From Arthrobacter sp. ISL-5 (lineage in GTDB: Bacteria; Actinomycetota; Actinomycetes; Actinomycetales; Micrococcaceae), in assembly GCF_018613835.1 (NCBI RefSeq), contig NZ_JAGGPM010000029.1, positions 124,001 through 188,000 of the forward strand: a DNA stretch of 64,000 nt, given 5' to 3'. The translations under genes were made by a program, and so were the position numbers. The notes under the pieces were generated by a model. It saw nothing but the letters and a program-made list of their open reading frames with translations. It was not told where the DNA came from and ran no database searches. This document shows, piece by piece, positions 43,244 through 51,942 of this stretch. Position 1 is the first letter of the stretch. Every line of letters starts with the position of its first letter.

Positions 43244-44137
43244 ATGGACTTCGAGGACACGCTCTGGACGGTCTTGGGGGCCGGCCTGGTTCTGCTGATG
43301 CTCGTCGACGTGTTTCGTACGCTCCTTTATCCGCACGGTTCCGGCCCAGTAGGCCGGACGATCATCCGCGGATTCTGGCTGGTGTCGAGAAAGATGCGGG
43401 GCCGGGGCTCCTTCATCGCTGGCCCCTTGGCGATGGCCGCTGTCATCGGCGCCTGGGCAGGCCTGGCGGCCACCGGATGGGCCCTGCTGTACCTGCCCCA
43501 TCTGACGGAGGGCTTTGTCTACGGGGCCGGGGTTCCGTTGCGGGCCGACTTCGCCGAAGCCCTCTACATCTCCCTAGTCACTCTTTCCACCGTGGGGTTC
43601 GGCGATATCGTAGCAGCGCATCCGCTGCTCAGGCTGGTGGTGGCCTTCCAGGCCGTCACCGGTTTCGGGTTGCTGACAGCAACGGTCACCTGGATCCTGC
43701 AGACCTACCCTGCCCTGAACCGCCGCCGGGCCCTTGCCCACCAGCTGAACCTGTTCCGGGAGGCGGCAGGTCCGGCGGGTGTCTTGTCGCTGGATCCCAG
43801 GCATGCTGCCGGGCTGCTGGAGTCAATGGCCGCGAATGTTGCTTCGGTGAGCATAGACCTGCTGGCGTTCCATGAAACCTATTACTTCCGTGAAGTCGAG
43901 CGGCGCGGCTCCTTGCCGGCCACGGTCGCCTACGCCCAGGAGCTGGCATCCCAGGCCCAGCGCAGCGAAAGCCCTGAACTCCAGTTCGCCGGCCGGATGC
44001 TCCGAGCGGCGCTGGACGGACTCGCGGACGTCCTTCGCGGCAAATTCGGCCATTCAGGAACCACGTCCGCCGATGTGTTCGACAGCTACGAACTGCACCA
44101 CCGGCACCGGCGGCCGGTGGAACCGGACCCAAACTAG
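43244..44137 (+). CDS. two-helix potassium channel with cytoplasmic C-terminal region
   Basis: 297 residues. The pore is formed by an outer helix (A-M-A-A-V-I-G-A-W-A-G-L-A-A-T-G-W-A-L-L), the selectivity filter S-T-V-G-F-G-D-I (a TVGFGD variant of TVGYGD), and an inner helix ending V-T-W-I-L-Q-T-Y. An extra N-terminal hydrophobic segment precedes the pore. The C-terminal ~150 residues are helical and do not contain a Rossmann RCK domain that I can recognise, so gating is unclear. It is a plasma-membrane ion channel, transcribed on its own. Confidence 0.88.
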   Translation: MDFEDTLWTVLGAGLVLLMLVDVFRTLLYPHGSGPVGRTIIRGFWLVSRKMRGRGSFIAGPLAMAAVIGAWAGLAATGWALLYLPHLTEGFVYGAGVPLRADFAEALYISLVTLSTVGFGDIVAAHPLLRLVVAFQAVTGFGLLTATVTWILQTYPALNRRRALAHQLNLFREAAGPAGVLSLDPRHAAGLLESMAANVASVSIDLLAFHETYYFREVERRGSLPATVAYAQELASQAQRSESPELQFAGRMLRAALDGLADVLRGKFGHSGTTSADVFDSYELHHRHRRPVEPDPN

Positions 44138-44284
44138 CGTGGATTCGGAACCTTGGTACCGGCGGCGGGGCCGCCGTGTGGCATAGCCCGGCACGGGCCC
44201 CGGGCTGCGTTAACGGACGGGGAACCTTGGTCCCTAAAGCTGTCTGCCGTGGATACCTTCCAGAAGAGGACGTATCCACGGCAT

Positions 44285-45043
44285 GTGTCAGGAACGGAAC
44301 AAAGGAGCGGCGAGGCGCCTACCCCCGCATTCCCCACTGACCCAACCGCCGGCGAAACAGTCCCCGACGACCCCGGCGCCGGCCTCCGCCAGCTCGCGGC
44401 CGGCACCCTAGGGCTCCCGCAACTGCGCGCCGGCCAGTTCGCCGGGATGCGCGCTCTCGTCGCCGGCCGGGACGTCCTCGCCGTGATGCCCACCGGCTAC
44501 GGCAAGTCAGCCATCTACCAGGTGGCCGCGCTGTACCTGCACGGAAACCAGCACCAGGTCAAAGCAGCCCAGAGCCCAGACGGCCCGGGCAGGGCAAGGC
44601 GCGGCCCCGCCGTCGTCGTTTCCCCGCTGATCGCCCTGCAGGAGGACCAGCTGGACGGACTGCTGGAGGACCTCGCCGGGGACGCCGCCGTCGCCATCAA
44701 CTCGGGCCGGAGCGACTCCGAGGTGCACGACGCCTGGGAAGCCGCCGAGCGCGGCGACGCCGTCTTCGTCTTCCTGGCCCCCGAGCAGCTGGCCCGGACC
44801 GAAACCCTGGAACGGCTCGCGGCCCTGGACGTCTCGCTGTTCGTGGTGGACGAGGCACACTGCGTCTCCTCCTGGGGCCACGACTTCCGGCCCGGCTATC
44901 TGCGTCTGGGCGAGGTCCGCGGGCAACTGGGCAACACGCCCGTAGTCGGCCTCACCGCCACTGCCTCTCCCCCGGTCCGCGACGAAATCCAGCAGCGCCT
45001 GAAGCGTCTTCCGGCGCGAACCCAAGGCCAGAAAATGCGGTAA
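44285..45043 (+). pseudogene. RecQ-type helicase truncated after the first RecA domain
   Basis: The N-terminal RecQ helicase lobe is well preserved: L-R-A-G-Q-F-A-G-M-R-A-L-V, Walker A M-P-T-G-Y-G-K-S, motif Ia V-V-S-P-L-I-A-L-Q, D-E-A-H with C-V-S-S-W-G-H-D-F-R-P, and G-L-T-A-T-A-S. After E-I-Q-Q-R-L the similarity stops and ~15 unrelated residues lead to a stop. The second RecA lobe, zinc domain and HRDC (more than 300 residues) are missing, so it cannot unwind DNA. The break lies about 50-100 bp from the dihydroxyacetone operon, so arrival of that operon may have cut the gene. A further short remnant with D-E-F-T-I-S-D-R-E-Y lies at 45061-45165. Confidence 0.8.
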
Positions 45044-45160
45044 ATGGAGGTGCGCATCCGGTGGACGAGTTCACCATCAGCGACCGGGAGTACACCGACG
45101 ACGACCCGTTGTTCGGCAAGGATGCGAACCCGGCCGGCAGGATCAACGTCGTCAACCCCA

Positions 45161-45826
45161 CTAAGCCGAGGCGCCCAGCGGTTGCCAGGCCTTGCCTGCG
45201 CCGACAGTGTCCGCGCCGGCCTCAAAGAACAAAGCGATGGTCAGCGCGCCGGGATCGAGCACCCCCCGCGCGAGTTCGCCCACGTAGGTGGCCCTGCCGC
45301 GGGCGGCGATGAGATCTGCGGTGGACTCAGCGCCGGCCCGGGCAGCCAGGGCTGCTTCCAGGAGCGCGCCGCCCAGCGTGCTGCCGCGCTCGGCGGCCGC
45401 GGTGAGAGCTACGGATGCCGGTTGGAGCGCGTCGATCATCGTGTTGTCACCGACCCGGGCACCGCCGAGTTTCTGGATGGTCGACAGCCCCGCCGCGATG
45501 CCTTGGGCGATGTCAGTGACGGCTGCTGCGTCATTCTTGGAACCTTTGGCGATGTCGCGGAACCACATCCCGAACAGCGGTCCGCTGGTGCCTCCGGTGG
45601 CCATGAAGCCACGGCTTGCGGCTTGGAACACGGTGGTGAACGTCGCTTCCGTGGCGGTCGGCAGACCTGCTCGTGTGCGTTCCAGGGCGGAGGCGATGTT
45701 GACGCCGAAGTCGCCATCACCGGCGAGCCGGTCCAGCTCTGTCAGGTAGGCCTGAGTCGAGTCGAATCGTTCACTGAACGAGGTGATCCACGTCAGTGCA
45801 GCGGTGCCGTTGATGAGGTTGGTCAT
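45161..45826 (-). CDS. dihydroxyacetone kinase L-subunit homologue (second copy)
   Basis: 221 residues from ATG 45826. It has the DhaL helical barrel: L-D-R-L-A-G-D-G-D-F-G-V-N for the nucleotide-metal site, T-S-G-P-L-F-G-M-W-F, then G-D-N-T-M-I-D-A-L-Q-P and A-A-R-G-R-A-T-Y-V-G-E. The phosphate-binding aspartates are kept, but the histidine that usually follows (D-G-D-H) is phenylalanine, unlike the other DhaL of this operon (D-A-D-H). It is the last gene of the operon and pairs with the second DhaK. It probably phosphorylates a different ketose or uses a different phosphate donor. Confidence 0.9.
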   Translation of the reverse strand: MTNLINGTAALTWITSFSERFDSTQAYLTELDRLAGDGDFGVNIASALERTRAGLPTATEATFTTVFQAASRGFMATGGTSGPLFGMWFRDIAKGSKNDAAAVTDIAQGIAAGLSTIQKLGGARVGDNTMIDALQPASVALTAAAERGSTLGGALLEAALAARAGAESTADLIAARGRATYVGELARGVLDPGALTIALFFEAGADTVGAGKAWQPLGASA

Positions 45827-45852
45827 GGTGTTTCCTTCGGTTTGTTGTGTTG

Positions 45853-46860
45853 TTACCAAGTGAGGGCTGGTGTGCGAACGGTGTCGTCCCACAGGCTGAT
45901 CAGTTCGTCGTCGGCGACGGTCAGGGTCACGGAGAGGCCGTGCATGTTCAGGGAAGAGACGTACGTGCCGGCGAGGGAGCGCGCGACGCTGATGCCACGA
46001 CCGTTCAGAAGGTTGTGCACGTGGCGGGCTGCGATGGAAAGCTCGAGCGGGTAGGCGCCGCCGAGGCCGTTCACGATGGCGATTACCGACTGGCCGCGCT
46101 TGACCTCCAGGTTGGAGACCAATGGCGTGACGAGCTGTTCGACCAGGTCATCGGCGGGTGCGCAGGCGATGCGGCCGGTGCCGCGTTCGCCGTGGATGCC
46201 CACCCCGAATTCGACCTGGTGGGGTTCGAGCTCAAATGCCGCAGCGGACTCTCCGGGATGTGCGGCTGCGTCCAGGGCGATCGCCAGGCTGCGGGAACGG
46301 GCGACGACGTCGCGGCCGCGGGCGGCAATGATGGATACGTCGGCGCCCCGCTCGGCGAGGGCGCCGCATACCTTTTCGACGGTGACGACGGCGGCGGTGC
46401 CGCGGCGTCCGGGACCGTCGTTGCCGTTGTCGGAGGCGAGGTCGTCGTCAACGAGTACCTGCTCGACAGGGACGCCGTCGTCGTCGGCCAGTGACGCGGC
46501 GATCTGGAAGTTGAGGACGTCGCCGGTGTAGTTCTTCACGATCTGCACGACGCCTGCGCCGGTGTTGGCGAGTTTGGTGCCTGCGTGCACCTGGTCTGCG
46601 GTGGGGCTGGCAAACACTGCGCCGCAGACGGCGACGTCGAGCATTCCGCTGCCGACGAATCCGGCGTGCAGCGGTTCGTGGCCGGAGCCTCCGCCTGAGA
46701 CAAGGCCAACCTTGCCGGGTGTCAGGATTCTGCGGGAGATGAGGTTGTGGTCGTTATTGAACGTCACCAGCTCCGGATAGGTCAGGGCGAATCCGTCCAG
46801 GGCTTCGTCGATGACGCGGTGGGGGTTGTTGATGATGTGTCGGCGCACGGCTGTAGGCAT
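45853..46860 (-). CDS. dihydroxyacetone kinase K-subunit homologue (second copy)
   Basis: 335 residues. The substrate-binding site is complete: G-S-G-H-E-P with H61, the aspartate D114 in Y-T-G-D-V-L-N, and the active histidine H223 in G-V-G-I-H-G-E, which forms a hemiaminal with the ketone substrate in DhaK. It is clearly divergent from the first DhaK (48289-49281). It follows DhaM by 60 nt and precedes its DhaL partner by 26 nt. Erythrulose-type kinases belong to this family, so a C4 ketose is a possible substrate (inference). Confidence 0.92.
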   Translation of the reverse strand: MPTAVRRHIINNPHRVIDEALDGFALTYPELVTFNNDHNLISRRILTPGKVGLVSGGGSGHEPLHAGFVGSGMLDVAVCGAVFASPTADQVHAGTKLANTGAGVVQIVKNYTGDVLNFQIAASLADDDGVPVEQVLVDDDLASDNGNDGPGRRGTAAVVTVEKVCGALAERGADVSIIAARGRDVVARSRSLAIALDAAAHPGESAAAFELEPHQVEFGVGIHGERGTGRIACAPADDLVEQLVTPLVSNLEVKRGQSVIAIVNGLGGAYPLELSIAARHVHNLLNGRGISVARSLAGTYVSSLNMHGLSVTLTVADDELISLWDDTVRTPALTW

Positions 46861-46920
46861 GGAAGTACTCCGGTTCTTGTTAGGGCAGTGGAATGAGAGA
46901 CGAAAAGGGGACGGGGAGGG

Positions 46921-47640
46921 CTAGGAAAGTTCGCCGAAGCCTTGAAGGACGAGTTGCTTTACGGCGTTCACGGCCTGGGAGGCGTCGGGGCCGTTGGCAT
47001 CGATGCGGATCCGGTCGTTCCTGCTTGCGGCGAGGGACAGCAGACCGATCACGCTGGATGCGTTGACCGGCCCGCGCCCTGCGGTGGTGTTGGTCAGTTC
47101 GACGTCGGCACTGAACTCCCCGGCGGTCTGCACTAGCAGCGATGCCGGGCGGGCGTGGAGGCCCATCGGATTGATCAGGCGTTCCTCCGCGCTGGCGGCT
47201 GGGCTCCCCGGGGCGGTGTCGTTCCCAACTGAAGCGTGCGGGGCTGTGAGGGTCTGCGTCTTCTTGGCGCTGAGGGCGTTGCTCGCTTCAGCGGTGATGT
47301 CGGCCAGCGAACTGCCTGCGGCGGCGCCGACCACGGCCGCCGTCGTTGCTTCGACGAAGGGGCCGTCGCTGATCACGACCTGGTGGGTGCTGGCGCGGAT
47401 CTCCAACGCCAGGGATGCGCTGAGGATCGCTGATCCCAGGTCGGTGATGACGAGCACGCCGTCCGTTGTGGCGAGGTCATCGATTGCGGACGCGATTGCT
47501 GTTGCGTCGGTTCCGAATCCACCGGCGGCGCCGGCGGCGATCCGGATGGGAGGTTGCGTGCCGTGAACCATTTGCAGTGCCAGGTCCATCGCCGCGTTTG
47601 CCAGCGCTTCACTATGTGAGACAAGTACGATGCCGATCAT
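46921..47640 (-). CDS. dhaM: DhaM-like PTS phosphotransferase (EIIA-HPr fusion)
   Basis: 239 residues in two domains. The N-terminal mannose-type EIIA domain has the phosphorylated histidine H9 in V-S-H-S-E-A-L-A. After a linker rich in T, A and S (about 125-150), an HPr domain carries H162 in G-L-H-A-R-P-A-S. The EI domain found in some DhaM proteins is absent, so general EI must supply the phosphate. It hands the phosphate to DhaL-bound ADP, making the kinase depend on phosphoenolpyruvate. Its start overlaps the stop of the first DhaL gene by 4 nt. Confidence 0.93.
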   Translation of the reverse strand: MIGIVLVSHSEALANAAMDLALQMVHGTQPPIRIAAGAAGGFGTDATAIASAIDDLATTDGVLVITDLGSAILSASLALEIRASTHQVVISDGPFVEATTAAVVGAAAGSSLADITAEASNALSAKKTQTLTAPHASVGNDTAPGSPAASAEERLINPMGLHARPASLLVQTAGEFSADVELTNTTAGRGPVNASSVIGLLSLAASRNDRIRIDANGPDASQAVNAVKQLVLQGFGELS

Positions 47641-48287
47641 CGTGCGATTCCTTCACCGACGCTTGCGGCCAGCGCAGCAACCAGGATGGTCGCTGACGCG
47701 GCTCCTGGATCGATGTGTCCGGCGCTGCGGTCACCAAGGTAGGATGCCCGGCCTTTGCGTGCGACGAGCGGTTCGGTCGAGTCCCGGCCGGTCGTCGCCG
47801 CGGCGGCGGCGGCCGCAATTGAGCCATGCAGTTGCCGGCCGTCAGCCAGGGACCGGGACAGGACCGTGACGGCCGGTTCGAGGGCATCAATCATGGTCTT
47901 GTCGCCAACTGCCGCGTGACCGCGGGCGATGACGCCGTTCACGCCGGCACGCAGTGCGTTCTCCAGTTCCGATGCGTCCAATTGAACGCTCGAAGGGCTG
48001 TTTCGGCCCATTTCAAGGAAGAAGGTGCCGTACAGGGACCCGCTGGCCCCACCGACGGTGGACACCAGGGTCATGCCGACGGCCTTGAGCAGTTCCTGTA
48101 CGGTGCTTGTCGACCCGTCATCGAGCTTGGCGACCACCGCGGCTGTGCCGCGGACCATGTTGGTCCCGTGGTCGGCGTCGCCGATTGCCGAGTCCAGCTC
48201 GGTCAACCAGTCTGCCTGTGTCGTGATCTCCGACGCGAAGCGGTTCAGCCACTGCTGGATCGCATCGATCGTGAGTGTTTCCGGCAT
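47637..48287 (-). CDS. dhaL: dihydroxyacetone kinase L-subunit
   Basis: 216 residues. The nucleotide/Mg site reads L-D-S-A-I-G-D-A-D-H-G-T-N-M, the classical DhaL pattern, followed by G-G-A-S-G-S-L-Y-G-T and G-D-K-T-M-I-D-A-L-E-P. It starts one nt after the DhaK stop and overlaps DhaM by 4 nt. In PTS-type systems DhaL keeps a tightly bound ADP that DhaM rephosphorylates, and passes the phosphate to dihydroxyacetone bound on DhaK. The tight coupling with dhaK and dhaM supports this assignment. Confidence 0.93.
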   Translation of the reverse strand: MPETLTIDAIQQWLNRFASEITTQADWLTELDSAIGDADHGTNMVRGTAAVVAKLDDGSTSTVQELLKAVGMTLVSTVGGASGSLYGTFFLEMGRNSPSSVQLDASELENALRAGVNGVIARGHAAVGDKTMIDALEPAVTVLSRSLADGRQLHGSIAAAAAAATTGRDSTEPLVARKGRASYLGDRSAGHIDPGAASATILVAALAASVGEGIAR

Positions 48288-48288
48288 G

Positions 48289-49281
48289 TCAATCCTTCCA
48301 GCGGAGGGCCGGGGTGTTCACCGGCGCGTCCCATAAATCGAGAATTTCGTCGTCTGCGCCGACCAGAGTCAGGGAACAACCCGCCATGTCGAGGCTTGTG
48401 ACATAGTTTCCGACCAAGGATCGGGCCACCTTGATGTTGCGTTCCTTGAGGCGGTCGGAGACCTCGGCGAACATTGCGTAGAGCTCGATCAGCGGGGTTC
48501 CTCCCAGGCCGGTCAGCAGGGCGATAACCGGTTTGCCGCTGAAGTCATAGTCGGTGGTGATCGACTCGGCCAACACGTGGGACAGTTCCGCGGCCGACAT
48601 CACCGGCACGCGCTTGCGTCCTGGTTCGCCGTGGATACCGACGCCGAGTTCCATTTCGCCTTCGGGGAGATCGAAGCTGGGCTTGCCTACGGCAGGAACG
48701 GTGCAGCTGGTGAGCGCTGCCCCCATGGAACGTCCCGCGTCGGCGATCCGTTCGGCGAGCATATGAACCTTCTCAAGGGACCAGCCGCGGGCCGCTGCGG
48801 CGCCGGCAGCCTTTTCCAGAATCAGCGTGGTGCCGACACCGCGCCGGCCCGCTGTCCAGGTGGAGTCCTCCACTGCGACGTCGTCGGCGACGATGACCGA
48901 GGCGACCTCGATTCCCTGTTCCCGGGCGAGTTCGGCGGCCATTTCAAAATTGAGCAGGTCGCCGGTGTAATTCTTGACGACGAAGAGCACGCCCGCCCCG
49001 GTGTCCACCCGGATAGCGGCGGCCAGAATCTGGTCTGGCGTCGGTGACGTAAAGATCTCACCTGCGCACGCGGCGTCCAGCATTCCAGCGCCGACGAACC
49101 CGCTGTGCAGCGGTTCATGGCCCGAGCCGCCTCCGGAGACCAGCGTGACGCGGCCCTCCCGTGGTGCGGCACTGAAAACGATGCGGTTCTCGAAGTCCAC
49201 TGACAGTTGTCCGTGGGCTGCGGCGAAGCCTCGCAGGGCGTCTGCCAGCAGGGTCTGCGGGGAGTTGATCAGCTTGTTCAT
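48289..49281 (-). CDS. dhaK: dihydroxyacetone kinase K-subunit
   Basis: 330 residues with H55 (G-S-G-H-E-P), D108 (Y-T-G-D-L-L-N) and the covalent-binding H217 (G-V-G-I-H-G-E), at almost the same positions as in characterised DhaK. It binds dihydroxyacetone and presents it to DhaL-ADP/ATP, giving dihydroxyacetone phosphate for glycolysis. Its start overlaps the end of the aquaporin gene by 4 nt, so uptake and phosphorylation are co-expressed. Confidence 0.94.
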   Translation of the reverse strand: MNKLINSPQTLLADALRGFAAAHGQLSVDFENRIVFSAAPREGRVTLVSGGGSGHEPLHSGFVGAGMLDAACAGEIFTSPTPDQILAAAIRVDTGAGVLFVVKNYTGDLLNFEMAAELAREQGIEVASVIVADDVAVEDSTWTAGRRGVGTTLILEKAAGAAAARGWSLEKVHMLAERIADAGRSMGAALTSCTVPAVGKPSFDLPEGEMELGVGIHGEPGRKRVPVMSAAELSHVLAESITTDYDFSGKPVIALLTGLGGTPLIELYAMFAEVSDRLKERNIKVARSLVGNYVTSLDMAGCSLTLVGADDEILDLWDAPVNTPALRWKD

Positions 49282-50033
49282 GCCCGGGTTTCCTGCTCGG
49301 TCAGCGCCTCGGTGAGGGAGGTGCAGTCAGCCTGGGTGCGTGAGATGAGACCGAACAACAGTCCGGCGGCGACGCCCGCGGCAATTTCGGCGATCACGTA
49401 AACGGGCCATTGTTCCCAGGCCACGGTTCCGCCCATCAGGGTCTGTACGAGCATCGGCCCGGTGGTCCTGGCGGGGTTGATGGATGCCCCGGTGACCGGT
49501 GCGACGGGGATGATTGCGGCGAACACGATGAACCCGATGACGATCCCGGCAAAGCCCGGTGCGGCCTTGCGGTGGATCACGCCGAACACTGTGAAGACCA
49601 GCAGGAAAGTGCCGATGAATTCTGCGGTGAATGCCTGCCAGACGGGGATGTCACCATAGGCGGCCACTCCGAGGCCCAGCTCGCTGGCGTGCTGACCGAG
49701 CACTGCGATGATCGCGAAGGAACCTGCAACAGCACCCAGTACCTGGGCTCCGAGGTATCCCGGGACGTCGCGCCACGGGAACTTCCCTGTTGCTGCAAGC
49801 GCCACGGTTACTGCGGGATTGATGTGGTTTCCGGAGATGTAGCCAAAAACGTAGACGGTGCCAATGACGACTGCGCCAAACGACAGCGAGATGAAGCCCA
49901 GCTCGGAACCGGTAAACGGCTCATTGCCTCGCGCCATAGCGAGGGCGGGGACGGATCCTACGCCCACGAAGACGAGGAACGCGGTCCCCAGGAATTCGGC
50001 GGCTAGCCGCTGCCACGTGCGGTTTTCGTCCAT
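49278..50033 (-). CDS. glpF: aquaglyceroporin (GlpF-type MIP channel)
   Basis: 251 residues, six helices with two half-helices carrying the pore signatures N-P-A-V-T-V and N-P-A-R-T-T. The spacing of the D/G residue after the second box (N-P-A-R-x-x-G-P) and the small-residue filter favour a glycerol-type channel, though the sequence cannot prove water versus polyol selectivity. It is the first gene of the dha operon and most likely lets glycerol, dihydroxyacetone or a similar polyol into the cell. It is divergent from the IclR regulator. Confidence 0.9.
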   Translation of the reverse strand: MDENRTWQRLAAEFLGTAFLVFVGVGSVPALAMARGNEPFTGSELGFISLSFGAVVIGTVYVFGYISGNHINPAVTVALAATGKFPWRDVPGYLGAQVLGAVAGSFAIIAVLGQHASELGLGVAAYGDIPVWQAFTAEFIGTFLLVFTVFGVIHRKAAPGFAGIVIGFIVFAAIIPVAPVTGASINPARTTGPMLVQTLMGGTVAWEQWPVYVIAEIAAGVAAGLLFGLISRTQADCTSLTEALTEQETRA

Positions 50034-50081
50034 AACGAAAGTTCTCCTTTGAACGGTGGGTGATTAGACGATGGGTCCGAT

Positions 50082-50116
50082 TCGACATTGTCGACTCGTA
50101 TTCGTTATTATCGAAT
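50082..50116. promoter_or_regulatory. two palindromes between glpF and the IclR gene
   Basis: TCGACA-T-TGTCGA (50082-50094) is a perfect 13-bp palindrome. ATTCGTTAT-TATCGAAT (50100-50116) is symmetric at seven of eight pairs. They are the best candidates for IclR operators controlling the dha operon and the regulator itself. Confidence 0.65.
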
Positions 50117-50191
50117 TAGCGCTCCCGACTGTCAAGGGGCTAAATTGACTCGGAGGAATGAGAAGCCAATCGACGATGGGAGAGTGGGTCC

Positions 50192-50950
50192 GTGATCCAG
50201 TCGATTGACCGCGCGGCAAAGATCCTCGGGCTCCTCCAGGGCGCCAGGCGCCTTGGAATCTCCGAACTGGCCGCCGCGTTGGAGCTTCCGCCTTCCACCG
50301 TCCATGGACTCGTGAAGTCACTGCAGGCACACGGGCTGGTCGCCCAGGAAAGCTCCGGAAACCGCTACATGCTCGGGCCCGCGCTGCTGAAACTTTCGAG
50401 CGTCTACCTGGACACGCTTGACGTCCGGGCTCGCGCGATGCGGTGGATGCACGAGTTGTCTCGACGGACCGGTTACGCGACGCGACTGGGTGTGAACCTT
50501 CTGGGCGAGGTTTTGATCATTCATCACGACCGCCGCCCCGACGGCACAGAGCAAATGCCGGAAACAGGACTCAACCTGCCCGCCCACGCCTCTGCTCTCG
50601 GAAAAGTACTGCTCGCGTACAACCCTGAGCTCGAAAATGACGTGCTTAGCAAGCCGCTGGCCGAATTCACCGGCGAAACGATTACCAACCCTGCCGTCCT
50701 CCGATCCCAGCTTGAGGAAGTGCGCAAGAACGCGCTCGGGTTGGAGTACGAGGAAGCGGTGATTGGCGAGGCTTCAATCGCGACCCCCGTCTACGATGAA
50801 AGCGGGACCGTCATCGCCGTGTTGTCGGTAGTGCTCTCCGCGAGTGAGTGGCCGGCAAGCGAGGCCACTGTCCGCGAACTCCGCGACGCCGCTTGGACAA
50901 TTTCACGGGAACTCGGAGCTTCCGTCTGGTCCTCCCAAGGTGCCCGCTAG
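50192..50950 (+). CDS. IclR-family transcriptional regulator
   Basis: 252 residues. The N-terminal winged helix reads S-I-D-R-A-A-K-I-L-G-L-L, G-I-S-E-L-A-A-A-L-E-L-P-P-S-T-V-H-G-L-V and the wing G-N-R-Y-M-L-G-P. The C-terminal GAF-like effector domain has L-P-A-H-A-S-A-L-G-K-V-L-L-A, E-Y-E-E-A-V-I-G-E-A-S-I-A-T-P-V-Y, and A-V-L-S-V-V-L-S-A-S. It is divergent from the aquaporin/dha operon with two palindromes between. It probably senses a metabolite of glycerol or dihydroxyacetone breakdown, as several IclR/GlpR regulators do. Confidence 0.93.
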   Translation: MIQSIDRAAKILGLLQGARRLGISELAAALELPPSTVHGLVKSLQAHGLVAQESSGNRYMLGPALLKLSSVYLDTLDVRARAMRWMHELSRRTGYATRLGVNLLGEVLIIHHDRRPDGTEQMPETGLNLPAHASALGKVLLAYNPELENDVLSKPLAEFTGETITNPAVLRSQLEEVRKNALGLEYEEAVIGEASIATPVYDESGTVIAVLSVVLSASEWPASEATVRELRDAAWTISRELGASVWSSQGAR

Positions 50951-51156
50951 ACCTTGCGCCAACCCGTGTTGGGACGCGTTGCCAGGATGTCTCACTGCGA
51001 CGACCGCTGCCCAGGACTTCCCGAGATCGGCGATAGGCAGTGGAAGTCGTGCAGGCGACTTCGGACATTCCGTGGAGACTACTTCGCTCACCACATGTTT
51101 TGACCTCGGGAGATCGTGAAGCGGTTGGGCGCGCCAGCATATTTGGGTGGGTGGCG

Positions 51157-51637
51157 TTAGGCGTTTTGGAGGCCTGTGTGGGCCAGGACGGCGGAGTAGC
51201 GGCTCGCTCCGGTGATGCTCAGGCCGAACATGTCGCAGATTCGGCGGAGGTCGCCGCTGGTGGCATGCAGTTCGTGCAGGATCCGGTCCTCGCGGGCTTC
51301 CTGGGCGGTCATCCCCATAGAGGTGGTGATCCACTGGACGCCGACAGGGGCGCTGTCCAGGGCGGTGCGCCTGCTTATGAAGATGTGGGGGTTCCTCGTC
51401 GACGGCCAGCACTGTTCACGGTAGGCCAGCCAGATGGGAAAGCCGGTCCCGGACCGGTTGGGCCAGCGGGATGGTGCGCTGGTCCAGATGCAGGCGTCCG
51501 TCGTGGATGTCGGTCAGTTGCAGCTTGCGTAGTTGACCGGATCTCAGTCCGTGGAAGGCCACGATCGCTGTGAGTGCTGCCCGTGCCGGATTTGCTGAGT
51601 TCATCGCGTCGCGGAGCTGGGCGGAGGCCAGAGGCAT
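51157..51637 (-). pseudogene. tyrosine-type integrase, C-terminal part with a frameshift
   Basis: The first minus frame reads A-L-T-A-I-V-A-F-H-G-L-R-S-G-Q-L-R-K-L-Q-L-T-D-I, the catalytic-domain arginine region of tyrosine recombinases. It hits a stop at about 51419. A +1 shift there restores R-E-Q-C-W-P-S-T-R-N-P-H-I-F-I-S and continues through R-I-L-H-E-L-H-A-T-S-G-D-L-R-R-I-C-D-M-F-G-L-S to a TAA at 51157-51159. The N-terminal half is missing. It lies at the right edge of the dha island and could be the enzyme that once moved it. It is not functional as read. Confidence 0.8.
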
Positions 51638-51650
51638 CGGGTGGCGGGAT

Positions 51651-51900
51651 TCATGGGTGGACCTTGCTGCCCAGCCTTTGGCCTAACGAATCGCCCATCC
51701 AAGGGTTGCCCTCTTTGGCTCCGACGTAAGTAACGCTCAACTGCACGAGAACGTATTGACCCGTTGGCGCGTCATTAAACTGATTGGCAGCCAGCACTTC
51801 GGCATTGGCGTCCAACTGAGCGTCCCCGAAGTGTGATAACCAGAGCGATGATGGCAAGAACAACGGCGATCAAACCAAGGAAGAATACCGCGTTGGCAGC
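51651..51900 (-). pseudogene. DUF4352-type membrane protein, fragment
   Basis: From about 51840 leftward the frame reads A-E-V-L-A-A-N-Q-F-N-D-A-P-T-G-Q-Y-V-L-V-Q. This matches the extracytoplasmic domain of the intact protein at 14195-15088 (A-V-V-A-A-N-Q-F-N-E-R-P). Just upstream, in another frame, F-L-G-L-I-A-V-V-L-A-I-I-A-L-V-I is a membrane helix of the same kind of protein. The linker and start are lost. Confidence 0.7.
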
Positions 51901-51942
51901 GTATCACCGCCTGGCGGTCCTGACGCGGCGTACCCTGAGGCT

